Shown here: positions 10,174-23,681 of the stretch, one piece after another | Position numbering within the stretch: the first letter of the stretch is position 1 | Layout of the letters: each line of letters starts with the position of its first letter | Source of the DNA: Neopestalotiopsis rosae | Taxonomy: Eukaryota > Ascomycota > Sordariomycetes > Amphisphaeriales > Sporocadaceae | Length of the DNA: 64,000 nucleotides | Assembly (NCBI GenBank): GCA_023078685.1 | Contig: JALGAS010000004.1 | Location: 2,976,001 to 3,040,000 of the forward strand | Direction of reading: 5' to 3' | Notes under the pieces: generated by a model | Databases searched by the model: none | What the model was told of the DNA's origin: nothing | Seen by the model: the letters and a program-made list of their open reading frames with translations, nothing else | Made by a program: the position numbers and the translations under genes

Positions 10174-12393
10174 ATGGCTACCGAAAGTTCATGGCGAGAC
10201 GGCGAATTTGGTGTCAGACCTGCTCGAGTTGCCAATTGTTCGGGCTACCATGGTATGCGCATCACTTCGGTAATGCACACCCGAAATATGTTATACTAAA
10301 ATATGCCGTTATAGGTGATCCTGCGATAGCAATGTATCGGCAAGCAACGCTTGGCGATGTTGATTTTATCACTGGTGACTATCTAGCAGGTACTTATTCC
10401 CAGTTCCCAATTTATGACACCCGACCAAATACTAATGTTAGCTCAGAGGTCAACATTGCCAACAATGCTGAAGCCTATGCTCAAGGCAAGCATGCTGGGT
10501 ATGAAGAGACAGCCTGGGATGGTCTCCAACAGACTATCGATGTCATTGCAAAGAAGCGTATCAAGATTGCCATCAATGGCGGTGCACTGAACCCCGAAGG
10601 GCTTGCTACTAGGGTGGCCAAACTGGTGAGTAGATGCAAAGACTTACAGTCAAGGGTTTCGAAACTCACAATTATCACAGGTAGAAGAAAAGGGCCACGA
10701 CTTGAAGATTGCATACGTCTCTGGAGATAATCTTCTGCCAGAGCTCGGTAAACACATGCCCCAGAAGCAAGACGAAGCATTGCCGCACTTTGACTCCCAC
10801 AACAAGCGCGTAAAGCTGACGGCTGAGAACTTTCTCTTTGCCAAAGAGGGCGCAACACCGCGCGAGATTGTCTCCGCGAACGCCTACCTGGGCGCCCATT
10901 CCATCTACGAGGCGTTTGTCCAAGGAGCCGACATCATCATCTGCGGCCGCGTTTCCGACGCCAGCCCCGTCATTGCCTGCGCGTGGTACTGGTGGTCGTG
11001 GACCATGGACCAGTATAACGAGCTGGCCGGCGCCCTCATCGCTGGTCATCTGATCGAGTGCTCGACCTATGTGACGGGTGGCAATTTTGCCGGCTTTGAT
11101 GCCTTTGACCTTGAGCAGCTTGTCGACCCTGGTTTTCCCATTGCCGAGATTGCTAGTGACGGAACCTTTGTCGTTACCAAGCATCCGGGCACTGCGGGTA
11201 TGGTTACTGTTGATACATGCAGATGCCAGCTCATCTACGAATTGCAGGGCAATGTCTATCTCAACAGCGACGTCAAAGCCTACATCGATAATGTAGAAAT
11301 TCAGCAACTTGGAGACGACAGGTTCGTTGAATGGACCATTGATAGGATGTACCTATGAGACTGACTTACTCGCAGAGTCCGTGTTTCCGGTATTCGAGGT
11401 GGTCCTCCGCCCGAAACCACCAAGCTTTCCGTTTTTTACAAGGGCGGTTACGAAATCCAGGCATTGTTCAATGCTACAGGGTATGGATTCGACAGGAAAT
11501 TCGAGCTGTTCAGCAAGCAAGTGAGGTACTTCATGGGCGAAAAATCACTCAAGAGACTTGATATACTCGAATTCCAAAAGCAAGTCTACATATGACCTGA
11601 ATCCGGGCTGGAGCGAGGCCGCTAATGTTTGTCGCAGAATTGGTGTTCCTGCCGTCAACCCTTCCGATCAAAATAGCAGCACGGGGTACTTCCGCATCTT
11701 TGCACAATCGACTAACACGGAAGCGTTGCTGTCCATTGTTCATGCTATCCGCGACATCTCACTGAAACACTTCTCTGGTAAGATTTTCAGTTCACTTTCT
11801 CCTGAGTAGACTTCGCTCAAATATAGATTATAGGATTCCACAGCTCCCTGGACATGCGCACGGCCATCCCGCGCCCGTACCTGGCGTACTACCCTGCCTT
11901 GTTGCGCCAGTCTGATCTCCGGGAAGTTGTCGGCATTGTCGACGCCAACGGCACGATCAATACCTTTAGGACTACCCCACCAAGCAAGTTTGAAGCTCTC
12001 AGCGAGCGGGAGTCGTACGACACAAAGTCACCCGTTGCCATCGAGGGACCCTTTCGTCAGGTGCGCCTCGGCGATATTGCGCTCGGCCGCTCCGGCGACA
12101 AGGGCGGAAATCTCAACTTTGGCTTGTTTGTGAACACACAGAGCCAGTGGGATTGGCTGCGATCGTACATGACCGTCTCCAAAGTCCAAGAGCTTCTCGA
12201 CGACGACTGGCGGCCGGATTACTCGATTGAGCGCGTCGAGTTCCCAAACATCTTGACTGTGCACTTTGTGGTCTATGGTATCCTTGGACGCGGCGTGAGC
12301 AGCTCCAAGCGTTTGGACGGGTTTGGAAAGGGGTTCATTGACTATTTCAGGGACAAGGTCATTGAGGTCCCCGAATCTATTTTGACAAAATAG
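10174..12393 (+). CDS. AtuA-like acyclic terpene utilisation family protein (DUF1446)
   Basis: Fungal relative of bacterial AtuA, which is needed for growth on citronellol/geraniol; its chemistry is not settled. Seven exons: 10174-10252, 10315-10389, 10447-10625, 10681-11321, 11376-11579, 11638-11777, 11834-12393, giving 625 residues in frame. Seen: the N-terminal VANCSGYHGDPAIAMYRQA stretch, GDVDFITGDYLAE, INGGALNPEGLA, a central DIIICGRVSDASPVIA motif, GGNFAGF, VRVSGIRGGPPPETTK, and the C-terminal ferredoxin-fold-like unit with RLGDIALGRSGDKGGNLNFG. Two introns deserve care: the second (57 nt) is in frame and could be read through, and the fifth (11580-11637) begins GCAAGT, a GC-AG intron with a good CTAAT branch site. 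The pairing with a family III CoA-transferase suggests use of a CoA-activated acid (inference). Confidence 0.88.
11580..11637 (+). other. GC-AG intron of the AtuA-like gene
   Basis: The donor is GCAAGT and the acceptor GTCGCAG, with CTAAT 16 bases before the splice site. Removing it joins LDILEFQ to KIGVPAVNP in one frame; no GT donor nearby does so, and reading through meets a stop. GC-AG introns are a known minority class in fungi. Confidence 0.7.
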
Positions 12394-13108
12394 TGAAGAG
12401 CCTGTGGCCCTAATATCGAATGATTTATTTGACTTACATGATATCATGACATTGATGCAATGAAGGCTTCGAATGATATGGCATTTTGTAATAATATCCA
12501 GCTTTTGGTCGACTTAATCTTGTCACAGGTGTAGGCAGTTTTCCATATTCGCTGAACTTTTAGTAGCATTTTACGGTCAGATTTGCGTAGCCACTGCGAG
12601 CTCACTAAATACTCACTAAAAGGTGTCAGCTAACAGCGCCAGTATATGGCTGATCATCGCTGCGATCGTATGCCCTAGAGGGTCGCCAGAAGGACGGTAA
12701 GAATTCAAGATGCCGCTAACTCTTGGAAATTAATGACACAGTATCATTGTCCATCACTTGGAAGACGGAATATACGCAGTTCCAAATAATTGATTGCAGT
12801 GACAAGTCACAAGTTGGCAGCCTCTGAGACGTCCACTTAGCAAGCTGTAATTTGTGCTGGCCAGCAAGCCGACGGCGCTACTGGGTGGAGCCATTGACCA
12901 CCAGCGGTCGCTCTTGCTTCCTGACCCAGCTGATTGCGTGCTGCTGGTCCAGGAAGCATCCTTTTGGAACTGATTCCTTCCATCAACACCCACAATGCAC
13001 AGTCTTCTTGTTGCGAATCCCAACTTTGACTGACTGAATTTTCGCATGTGGTTTTCGCCTCTGCTCCTCTTCATGTAGGATGTCTGAGCCCAGTGCAGGA
13101 CAGAGGAC
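12394..13108. other. intergenic spacer upstream of the zinc-cluster regulator
   Basis: This 715 bp stretch lies between the AtuA-like stop and the regulator start. It holds the 3' end of the former and the promoter of the latter. I found no coding sequence and no CGGAC or CTCGCTCGGAAC motif in it. Confidence 0.4.
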
Positions 13109-16012
13109 ATGAATAAGGATATGCAAGGACGCAACGGTTCCAGCACGAGCAGTCCTCAAGAGAGACCGTCGATACAGCGAACTACAACAGGATGTCGCAC
13201 CTGTCGCACAAGAAAGGTAAGCTTCTCACCTCCAACAGACTGTGTTTAAGTCTCGAAGTTTCCTAATTGACTGGGTTTAGGTCAAGTGCGATGAGCAGAA
13301 GCCCAGTTGTTCACAATGCCGAAAGGGCCAGAGGGTTTGTGAGTGGGTGTCAGGCCCCAGGCCCGCGCGGGCAAGGTTGCCAAAAAGACCAAACGCAACA
13401 GCGTGCGACAACTGCAAGAGCAAAAAGGTACGTGACTATCAGGGTCCTTTCAAATGCTAACGTATATGACCCCTATCAAATTATGTGCACTATGAATTGA
13501 CCATCTTTATGCGGCAGCTCAAATGTATTGGTGATACTTCATTTGCTTGTGAACGATGCACTGGCTTAGGCGTAGATTGCGTCCGCACCCAGCCAGAAGG
13601 AGCCACCATACGCCAGCCGTATCCCCAGTCTATGGAGGAGCTCGGCAGTACTACAAATCGCGAGTCTGAGGCTGTACCAGAACATGAGGGCCATGGCTCT
13701 CTGCATCCACCCATGAGCAGACAGGTTAATACACTAGCAAACCTTTCAGTTGCAGCATCAACCCAGCCGATTGAGTCGCTCTCACTCGGCCAGTTCCCCG
13801 ACACAAGGGAGCTCAAGAGACTGCTCCAACTCTACTTCTCCTCTATACATCGTAAGAGCTCTCGCTGGCCAAGGAGTTCCGAAGCATGAAGCTGTAGTAC
13901 TGACCACTGTTCCATCATCACTAGTCTTTGGTTTCTTTACTTTTATAAACGAGGCTCGCTTCAATCATCTCGTCGACAAGGGCGCCGCGCCCAAGGAGCT
14001 GACAATGATCATGATGGCCCACGTCTTGCGGTAAGATTGTTGCGAGAAACTGAAATGGCTGACGATTGTTCTGCTAAGTTATTGTCTGTAGATTTGTCGA
14101 AAATCCATCCAAGGAGATACTGTCCCGAGCGGATGCCTATGCCGATTCGGCCATAGCTGGAACTCTCCCTAGAACCTATCAAAGCTTTGGTGCAATCGAG
14201 CTCATGGTGCGTACTTTTTTGATCGAGTATAAGCGACCCTTCTGTCTGAACATTCCGACCAGGTTCTCTTGCTTGCCCAACACTATGATATGCAGAGGGG
14301 AAAGTTCACATCTGCTTGGCTGCTGATTGGGAATTGTGCTCGGTACGTAGTCACGATGAATTGCCTGTGGCTAAGCTCTTGATATCCATGCCTTTACACA
14401 GAATTTTAAGTAATGCTGACACAGACAGTATGATGCAAATGATGTCACTGCACACGTTTGATCGAACTTACAAATCGGAATTGCCAGCAGATCTATCACC
14501 CCTTCTTTCACGTGAAGCACTGCGCCGTATTGCCTGGGCAACATTCTACGCCGACTCTATGGTTGATGGTGGTCGTTTTGGGTTTCACGTGGTGGACGAG
14601 ACTGCTCTCGGCTTCTTACAACTCCCCTGTGATGAATCTAGCTTCGCCATCAATCAGGAGTGTGACACAGAGCCACTATTTCAACGTCGTTCAGAGGCCA
14701 GGGATAGCATTCCGGCGCCACTGGGTATGTCGGCATACCTATTACGTACCGCTGCTGCACGCCGTCGCGCTCTACACTTCGCCTTTCGTGCTACGCATCG
14801 AGAAAGTACCGTTGAAGTACTCACAACCGAGCTCGTGCAAATCGAATCTCATGTCAAGGATATCACCGATTCTTTACCTGATCATCTCCAATACAACAAA
14901 CATAATTGGCTCCTTCACCGGTCTCGCCTGAACACCTTTATTCTACTCCATGTGTTGCGACACAATTTGTTTATCATCGTCGACCGAGCTGCTCTACAAG
15001 TATATCATCGTGAGCCCGTACAAAATGATCTTATAGATCAAGCGCGGCACAGAAGGATCGCTCATGCCTTTCCGATTGCCGAATTGATTGCAGAAGGGCT
15101 TGAAGCCGGAATTGTGTTTGATCCTCACATTGGTGTGCAAGCATATGTGGCACTGGAAAGTATGATCAATCCATCTCCTCAAGAGAAGAAGAACAAACCA
15201 CGCAATACCACTATAAAGGATCTTGGATGTTCAATAGTGGCTGACCTCGAGCTAATGTATGTAATGAACAGTCCTCCTACTTGAGCCGAGTCGGCTTGCA
15301 GCGACAGATCTTCAGATGGACCCCAAAGCACGCGAGTTTGAGGTTTCAATCGGTCATTTGCTCAACTTGATTCGAAAACTTGCTGCTAGATCCGAGATTG
15401 TCTATCGTCTAGTAAGTTGATCCGTTTCAAGCCATAGCACAAACTCTCACCAATAAACAAGCATATCGAAGCCGTATACCGCCTTTTACAGCATCACTGG
15501 ATACATCTTATCAATGACGATGATTTGAGCTCATTCCGAAGGTGAACACACATTATCCCGTCATCCTTGATCAGCTGCTTACCATAACACCTAGGGATTA
15601 CCGACTAGTTGGACAAGAAGGTGCCGAGTACGACTTTCGCGACTTCAGATGGGCGAAACTCGAGCGCGTATCTCGTGACGTCAACAGCTCTACCACTATG
15701 CCGCGTGACGAAGTGCTACTCGAAAGTCGAGCTAACGTGGAAATACAAGACGAAGTGGCAAACCCTACATCTCAGCTTGATCGCACCGTAGTTGCTGGTT
15801 CCGCAAATCCAGCGCCCCTGATGCAGTTTCAAAACTCTGTCGGCGTCGATGCGTTCAATCCGGGGCCGTCTTTAGGCACAGAGCAATTTCAGCCATGGCT
15901 GGAACAGGTCATTTCAGACAATCTGGCCCAGGAGTTTTCGTTGGACTGGTCTACATGGCTCTTTGATGGATCGGGGACTCAGTGGCCTACTGGCAGTTCT
16001 TCAATGTTTTGA
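13109..16012 (+). CDS. Zn(II)2Cys6 transcription factor with two tandem zinc clusters
   Basis: Nuclear DNA-binding regulator, probably of the surrounding metabolic genes. Ten exons: 13109-13216, 13281-13427, 13518-13851, 13925-14030, 14092-14206, 14263-14342, 14402-15159, 15272-15411, 15462-15541, 15595-16012; 761 residues in frame. The N-terminus carries two complete six-cysteine clusters: Cys29, 32, 39, 46, 49, 56 (CX2CX6CX6CX2CX6C) and Cys78, 81, 88, 96, 99, 106 (CX2CX6CX7CX2CX6C). Each is split by a phase-0 intron at the same place, between the basic pair and the KC of the third Cys. The middle region matches the fungal-specific regulator domain (LRRIAWATFYADSMVDGG; AYVALEILLLEPSRLAATDL). 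The C-terminus is acidic and Gln/Asn-rich, a possible activation segment. The intron at 15160-15271 was chosen to keep the LLLEPSRLA frame. Its stop lies 40 bp from that of the convergent sulfatase gene. Confidence 0.87.
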
Positions 16013-16052
16013 GAGTCTACTTCATTAATTTCCTGGCTTTGCTCACACACTC

Positions 16053-18384
<2,332 letters not shown>

Positions 18385-19024
18385 CTTTCAGTTGTTACAG
18401 TTCGTGTTCAGATGAAGGGGTAAGGGATTCACGAAGTTGATCTTCCGACGATATCTCCCAGACAGATCCTTATATGATGATGGAATGCTGGATGATGATA
18501 GCCAGCTAAAGTCAATCAGGACAGCCAAGAAGCTCACAATACGGCAGAATTCCGGAAGCCTTTTAACGCTGGTACGAGTCTCATGACCAACCTTGGGCTA
18601 GTTCAATCATTATTTCGAACGCTGAGATGGTATTGGAAGCTCGCTCGGAACCGGTGGTGCAATTCGCTAGTCCCCTCACCAAAGGTGTCGCTCGATTGGT
18701 GCAGCCAAGACCTCGCTCGGAGCGGCTCCATCTGTTCCGAGCGAGGTTATAGTCGATCTCACGATCTCGCTCGGAACGACCCATTACCCCAGATTTTACC
18801 ATGCGACTTCCCCAGTTTTTAGATGTTGCATTAATGTGGGCCAAGCACATCATCCATGGCAACGACTATATACCTGGTGACCTAACTAGGTTGTATATGG
18901 CTGTGAAGCATCATGGACAACTCACAGCTGATAAAAGGAGGGTCGGCTACCCCAAAAACAGTTTTCAAAGGAGACATGATTTCCCTGCATGATTGATATC
19001 GACTTGTAGAGGCATCTACACACA
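18385..19024. promoter_or_regulatory. divergent promoter of sulfatase and transporter with a repeated 12-bp motif
   Basis: This 640 bp region lies between the divergent sulfatase and MFS transporter genes. The 12-mer CTCGCTCGGAAC occurs exactly at 18640-18651 and 18766-18777 and inverted at 18734-18745; 18712-18723 is an 11/12 match and 18687-18698 a partial one. The inverted copy and the last copy form a perfect 12-bp inverted repeat with a 20 bp spacer. A CGG triplet lies within each full copy, as expected for a zinc-cluster regulator. Confidence 0.65.
18640..18777. repeat. cluster of CTCGCTCGGAAC repeats (direct and inverted)
   Basis: Three exact copies and one near-exact copy of a 12-bp word fall within 138 bp, which chance does not explain. 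The spacing (about 72, 22 and 32 bp between starts) looks like an operator array rather than a tandem satellite. The core CTCGGAACCG recurs once, inverted, at 21416-21425 upstream of the amine oxidase gene. Confidence 0.7.
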
Positions 19025-21118
19025 ATGGCAGCAACTCAATCAGCGTGGGCCATGGTCACGCCCATGCTGCTCTTCTCAAGTTTTTGCCTGCTCACGGGTG
19101 ATTTGCTATTCGGTTATGATACTGGGAGCTTTGGTGGTATTCTCGCAAATCCGGTAAGCAATAGGATCGTTTTAGCTTAAAGTAAAGGTGCGAGGAAACT
19201 AATACATAATGTGAAGGGATTTACAAGACAATTCGGAAAGTACAACGACGAGACCGGAACCTACGCCTTCGACTCCCTCCATACCTCGCTGCTGTCTTCG
19301 CTTGCCTTTATTGGAAAATTTATAGGCTGCTTTACTGCAGGGCCTTTGATCGAAAAGTTTGGTCACCGTATGGTGTTCTTCGGTCTATCAGCTGTATCGA
19401 TCGTTGGAATAGTGTGTAAGTCGGCCCAACGACGGTTCGCTGGTAGCATACCCGAGATAGCTAATCGATTTGTACCTACCTAGTGGAAATTGCGGCTGCA
19501 GATACTGGTGTCTTGACAGGTCGCTTCCCCCAATTCGTTCTAGGCCGCATCGTTGTGTACATATCTGTTGGTCTTGTCGAAGTCACAGTTACGTGAGTCA
19601 TACCCGACCTTGTGTTACGACATGGCCGTCTCATCAGCATTGCAGCACTTACCAGTCCGAAATTGTCCCTGCTTCCTTCCGCGGTTTCGTCGTTGTATCT
19701 CTACAGCTCTTCCTCAATGCTGGAAGTCTCCTGGCATCCGGCGTCAATAAAGCTTTCTCTTTGGACACCAGTGCTACGGGATGGAAAGTTGTGACTGGGA
19801 TACAGTTTGTCTTTCCCGTGGGTATGTTATCCTGTTTTCTTTTCCAGTAATCTTCATTTCCCTAGTCTATTCATACTGATACGTTATACAGCAATTGCTG
19901 CTTGTACCTTGATCATACCCAGCTCACCCCGCTGGTTGCTATCCAAAGACCGCGAAGACGATGCCATCAACGCTCTCAACCATCTCAGACCCAAGACGTA
20001 CGCCGAACACGGTGAATGCGAAGCTGAAATTGTCGCCATCAAAGAAAGTCTCCACCAGGACGTACATAAAGCCCCGTGGGTTGACCTTGTTCGCGGCACA
20101 CATCTGCGGCGTACTATACTGGTCATGGTGTATTACTTCTTTCAGCAGGTAAGTCAACTTTGAATTATGAAGGGTTACTTATTCTCATTCAAGTAATACA
20201 GGCAACCGGACAAGCTTTCGTGTCGACTTACCAGACCGTCTTCTATTCCACGAATGGATACAAAGCTCAGGCCTTCACGTACCCTATCATCAACGGCGTC
20301 CTTGGAATGCTTGCAGTGCTCCCCGCGATGTACTTTGTTGACAAAATTGGGTAAGTTGACCTCGTTGTGCTTAAAACTGTGCCTGTAACACTCACACGCT
20401 TTGCAGTCGCCGATACATGCTTCTCCTGAGCTACATTCTACAAGCCTTTTTCATGTATCTTCTCGCAGGTCTTGGCCAGATCAACGGTAAAACAAACTCC
20501 GAGAGCAACATGATTGTCGCCGCATTCATGCTCTTCTCCTTCTTCTACAACGTGAGCATCACTTCTCTCCAATTTGAGTTGTCTGCAAGCTGACTCAAGT
20601 GTTTGATTCAGATGGGAGGCGCCTCTATCCCTTACCTGCTCGGAAGCGAAATACCAAATGCCGCGCTGCGTGAGAAGACGCAGTCACTCGGTGCTGCATG
20701 GAACGTTGTCTGGGCATTTATCACGAATTTTGTTTTGCCATACATGATCAGCAGTCTTCATTTTGGTGTCGGTTGGGTATTTGGCAGTATCTCCGTGGTG
20801 GCGTTTGTGTTTACCTTTTTTTTCCTGCCCGAAACCAAGGTTAGTCGTGATCCCTGCTCGTCAATTTCATCCTTTATCTTTTTTCTTCTTTTTTTTTTTC
20901 TTTTATAAAAGTTTGGCCCGCGGCTAAAAATATGTTACACTATACAGGGTCGTGCGCTAGAGGATATTGATGCCGTATTCGAAGTTGGATTTAATCCTTT
21001 TCGTTCCTCAGCAGCGATGAATTCTGCCATTGAGCGTCGGTTTGACTCAACGGGAAGGTCGGGGATAAACAATTCGGACGACAAGGTTGCAACACTTCCA
21101 AAGGTTGAGCATTTGTAA
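19025..21118 (+). CDS. MFS transporter, sugar-porter family
   Basis: Plasma-membrane proton symporter or facilitator of the sugar-porter type, close to fungal lactose/hexose permeases. Nine exons: 19025-19153, 19217-19415, 19484-19592, 19646-19821, 19892-20148, 20202-20350, 20407-20551, 20612-20839, 20948-21118; 520 residues in frame. Seen: the first helix with GDLLFGYDTGSFGG, an early loop EKFGHRM, TYQSEIVPASFRG before helix 5, SSPRWLLSKDRE in the central loop, and the family signature PETKGRALEDID near the C-terminus. About twelve hydrophobic segments are present. It is transcribed away from the sulfatase out of a shared promoter that carries the 12-bp repeats, so joint induction is likely. 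The substrate may be a sugar, a sulfated or amino derivative, or a quinate-like acid; sequence alone does not decide. Confidence 0.9.
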
Positions 21119-21751
21119 AACAAGCATAAATATTCATTAGCTTATATAACAATGACATATATTTGTGGGAGGGACCGTCTAGCTCGAAATACTTTCCACT
21201 ATTTCGGAATGAAATGCCACGCTGTCCGTGGACTCGTGTGAATGGAAAGCCAAGACCTTCAGTATTGTGACCGAGCAGACAACATAAATGCAATGAGTAT
21301 AAGTCATCTTGGATATTCTGAACGTGTATTTTGCCCGTTTCCGGCAAAAGTTGGCTCTAGCTACGGCATACGTGACCTGCTGATGAGCCCCTGACTATTC
21401 CGAAGTTTCCGGATCGGTTCCGAGTGTGGGATGTTTTGACTTTTTCTGGGCATTATAGCCAGCACTTAGTCCTCTAGAGCCGGGAATCATTGGATCTAGG
21501 AGATGATTGGTGAATTCTGAGGTCATGTAACCTATGATTTTAGACAGTAGTCAAGAACTACCATGTATCACTGGCGACTATAGCCACGTATGTATTCCTA
21601 TTGCAATGGAAGGCGGAGGTCATATAATAATCAACTCATCATTCAAATCCGTCTTATCGCTCCTGATTGCATTTTCCATATTGTAAACCCACATATTATT
21701 TTTACGTCATTTGTCAAGACCCTTTGTAATTACCATTATAGTCAAGTCGAT
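21119..21751. promoter_or_regulatory. intergenic region upstream of the amine oxidase
   Basis: This 633 bp region holds the 3' end of the transporter gene and the amine oxidase promoter. The word GGTTCCGAGTG at 21416-21426 is the reverse complement of the core of the 18.6-18.8 kb repeat. The DNA between about 21540 and 21750 is AT-rich. No gene is visible. Confidence 0.4.
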
Positions 21752-23242
21752 ATGAGTCCGCCAAGAAACCCGACGACTACCTCGGAAGGGTTCTGCTACA
21801 ACGTGGAGAATGACACCCTAACCACAGGGCTGCAGACCGAAGCCGTCAAAGCTTCCTCCTCTCGCTTCCGGTCGTACTATGACTCGATCGTGATTGGCGC
21901 CGGCTTCACCGGCCTGGCGGCGGCGCGCGACCTCTCCACGGCCGGCAAGCGGGTCTTACTCCTCGAGGCGCGCGACCGCATCGGCGGGCGCACCTGGACC
22001 GCCGACGTGGGCGACCACAAGTATGAGATGGGCGGGACGTGGATCCACTGGCTGCAGCCGCACGTCTGGGCCGAGGTGTCGCGGTACGGGCTCACGGGCG
22101 GGCTCAAGGTCAGCAGCGGTCTGTCAGGCGAGGGCGAGGTGTCGTACGCCGAGGAAAAGGGCGGCCGCCTGGTCAAGGAGAGCCCCGAGGTCGCGGACCG
22201 GCGGCTCCTCCCGCTCATGGCCAAGTTCCTGGACGTTGATGGCTGTGGTGCGCGGACGCTGTTTCCTGAGCCCTGGCTGCCACTCAAGTCTGTTGATGTC
22301 TGGGCGCGGTGGGATATCAGCTTGGAGGAGCGGGTTGAGCAGATGAACATCAGCAAGGAAGATCGGGAGTTTCTTCTTCCCTGGTTGTGCATTAATACAT
22401 GTGCGGCTGCTTCGGGGAGTTCGTTTCTGAACTTGGTCAGGCTATATGCTCTGTCGGGCTACGACTACAATTTGTTCATGGAAATTTGCGGCAAATTCAA
22501 ATTGAAGAATGGTACAACGGGACTCGCGTCGGCCATTTACTCGGAGTTCAAGGGCCAGTCCCGCTTCAATTGCCCCGTCAAATCCGTGCACTCTTCCTCT
22601 GCTGGAGTCGAAATCACGACAAGGGCCGGCGACGTCTTCCGCGCCGAGCAAGTAGTTTGTACGATTCCTCTACACTGCCTCCCCGACATCACCTTTTCGC
22701 CGCCCCTGCCAGAATGTTACCTCAAGACCCGACACGCCCAGCTCGGCGGCAAGCTCCACATTCTCTCCTCGACCCCCGTGGCGCCGTGGTTTGGCGTAAA
22801 CGACGAGGACCACTCGGTATGCGCCGCGTTCACCGAGTCGCCGTCGTCCGGGGGCGGCACCCATTTGGTTTCTTTTGCCGTGGGCGACAAGCTCATTGCG
22901 CAGCAACACGTGCGCCACAACCCCAAGGCCTACCTCGACGCCTTGCAGAAGGATGTGGTGCCGGACTCGGTGGAGATCCGTCCCGTCCAGTTGACTTGGC
23001 ACGATTGGGTGCGGGACGAGTTCGCTCAGGGTACCTGGGCGTCGTATGGACCGCGGCAGCTGTCAGTTGGTCTTGGAGAGATCATGGCGCAGACGAATCA
23101 TGGTGATAGAGTCGTCATGGCGAGTGCGGACTGGGCGGGTGGCTGGGTTGGGTATATTGATGGCGCATTGGAGATGGGCAAAAAGGCAGCCTCTACTGTG
23201 GTCTCGAGGCTAGATTCTTTGGCGGCACAAAGTCGCATTTGA
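21752..23242 (+). CDS. flavin-containing amine oxidase (MAO-N-like)
   Basis: FAD enzyme that oxidises primary amines to aldehydes, releasing ammonia and peroxide. A single uninterrupted exon of 496 residues; the ORF extends upstream to 21590 but those 54 residues are unlike the family, so the ATG at 21752 is preferred. Seen: the dinucleotide fold VIGAGFTGLAAARDLSTAGKR with EARDRIGGRTW, then GGTWIHWLQPHVW, a central substrate domain, and the C-terminal FAD-contact WAGGWVGYIDGALEMGKKAA. The protein ends SRI, a weak variant of the peroxisomal signal SKL (MAO-N of Aspergillus is peroxisomal). The first 500 bp are markedly GC-rich compared with the AT-rich DNA just upstream. It may supply nitrogen or remove an amino group in the surrounding pathway; membership of the cluster is inferred from position and one shared promoter word. 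Confidence 0.88.
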   Translation: MSPPRNPTTTSEGFCYNVENDTLTTGLQTEAVKASSSRFRSYYDSIVIGAGFTGLAAARDLSTAGKRVLLLEARDRIGGRTWTADVGDHKYEMGGTWIHWLQPHVWAEVSRYGLTGGLKVSSGLSGEGEVSYAEEKGGRLVKESPEVADRRLLPLMAKFLDVDGCGARTLFPEPWLPLKSVDVWARWDISLEERVEQMNISKEDREFLLPWLCINTCAAASGSSFLNLVRLYALSGYDYNLFMEICGKFKLKNGTTGLASAIYSEFKGQSRFNCPVKSVHSSSAGVEITTRAGDVFRAEQVVCTIPLHCLPDITFSPPLPECYLKTRHAQLGGKLHILSSTPVAPWFGVNDEDHSVCAAFTESPSSGGGTHLVSFAVGDKLIAQQHVRHNPKAYLDALQKDVVPDSVEIRPVQLTWHDWVRDEFAQGTWASYGPRQLSVGLGEIMAQTNHGDRVVMASADWAGGWVGYIDGALEMGKKAASTVVSRLDSLAAQSRI

Positions 23243-23681
23243 AGTGTAGCTCATCTCTCCAGGAAACTGATCATGCACTCTTCTGGGAACAGAAGGCCAA
23301 ATACTTGGGAACGCTCGAAGCTGAAATGAGTGCTTGATATGGTCGTTCTGGGTCGGATCATTGATCACCTTATCCAAAGGTTGAATAGCTCTATCACTGA
23401 AAGTTTTGGTACTCAAAGGCTTCATTTCTGTCGCAACGTCCAGTAAATCAATCAAGGTCCTTGATCGTTGCGGCACTGCTGGCAGAGCCAGAATACCAGT
23501 CTGCGGAGTACTCCGTAGGTACACACAAGGTTACACAGGAAGTGACAAGGCGTTGCTGCGTGCACCGGATGACCACAGGACCCCGCATGCCGACTCTGAC
23601 AAGGACTTGAATTTTTCCGTCGCGGTGAGGCTGCGCTTTAAATGAGCTGGATTCTTGGACAAAATTTCTTAACATCGTGCC
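23243..23681. other. intergenic spacer between amine oxidase and second STAND gene
   Basis: This 439 bp stretch holds the amine oxidase 3' end and the STAND promoter. No coding sequence or RNA gene is evident. Confidence 0.4.

Noticed and set aside
22399..23106. 235-codon ORF overlapping the amine oxidase in another frame
   Set aside because: GC-rich coding DNA keeps alternative frames open; the amine oxidase frame has all the family motifs.
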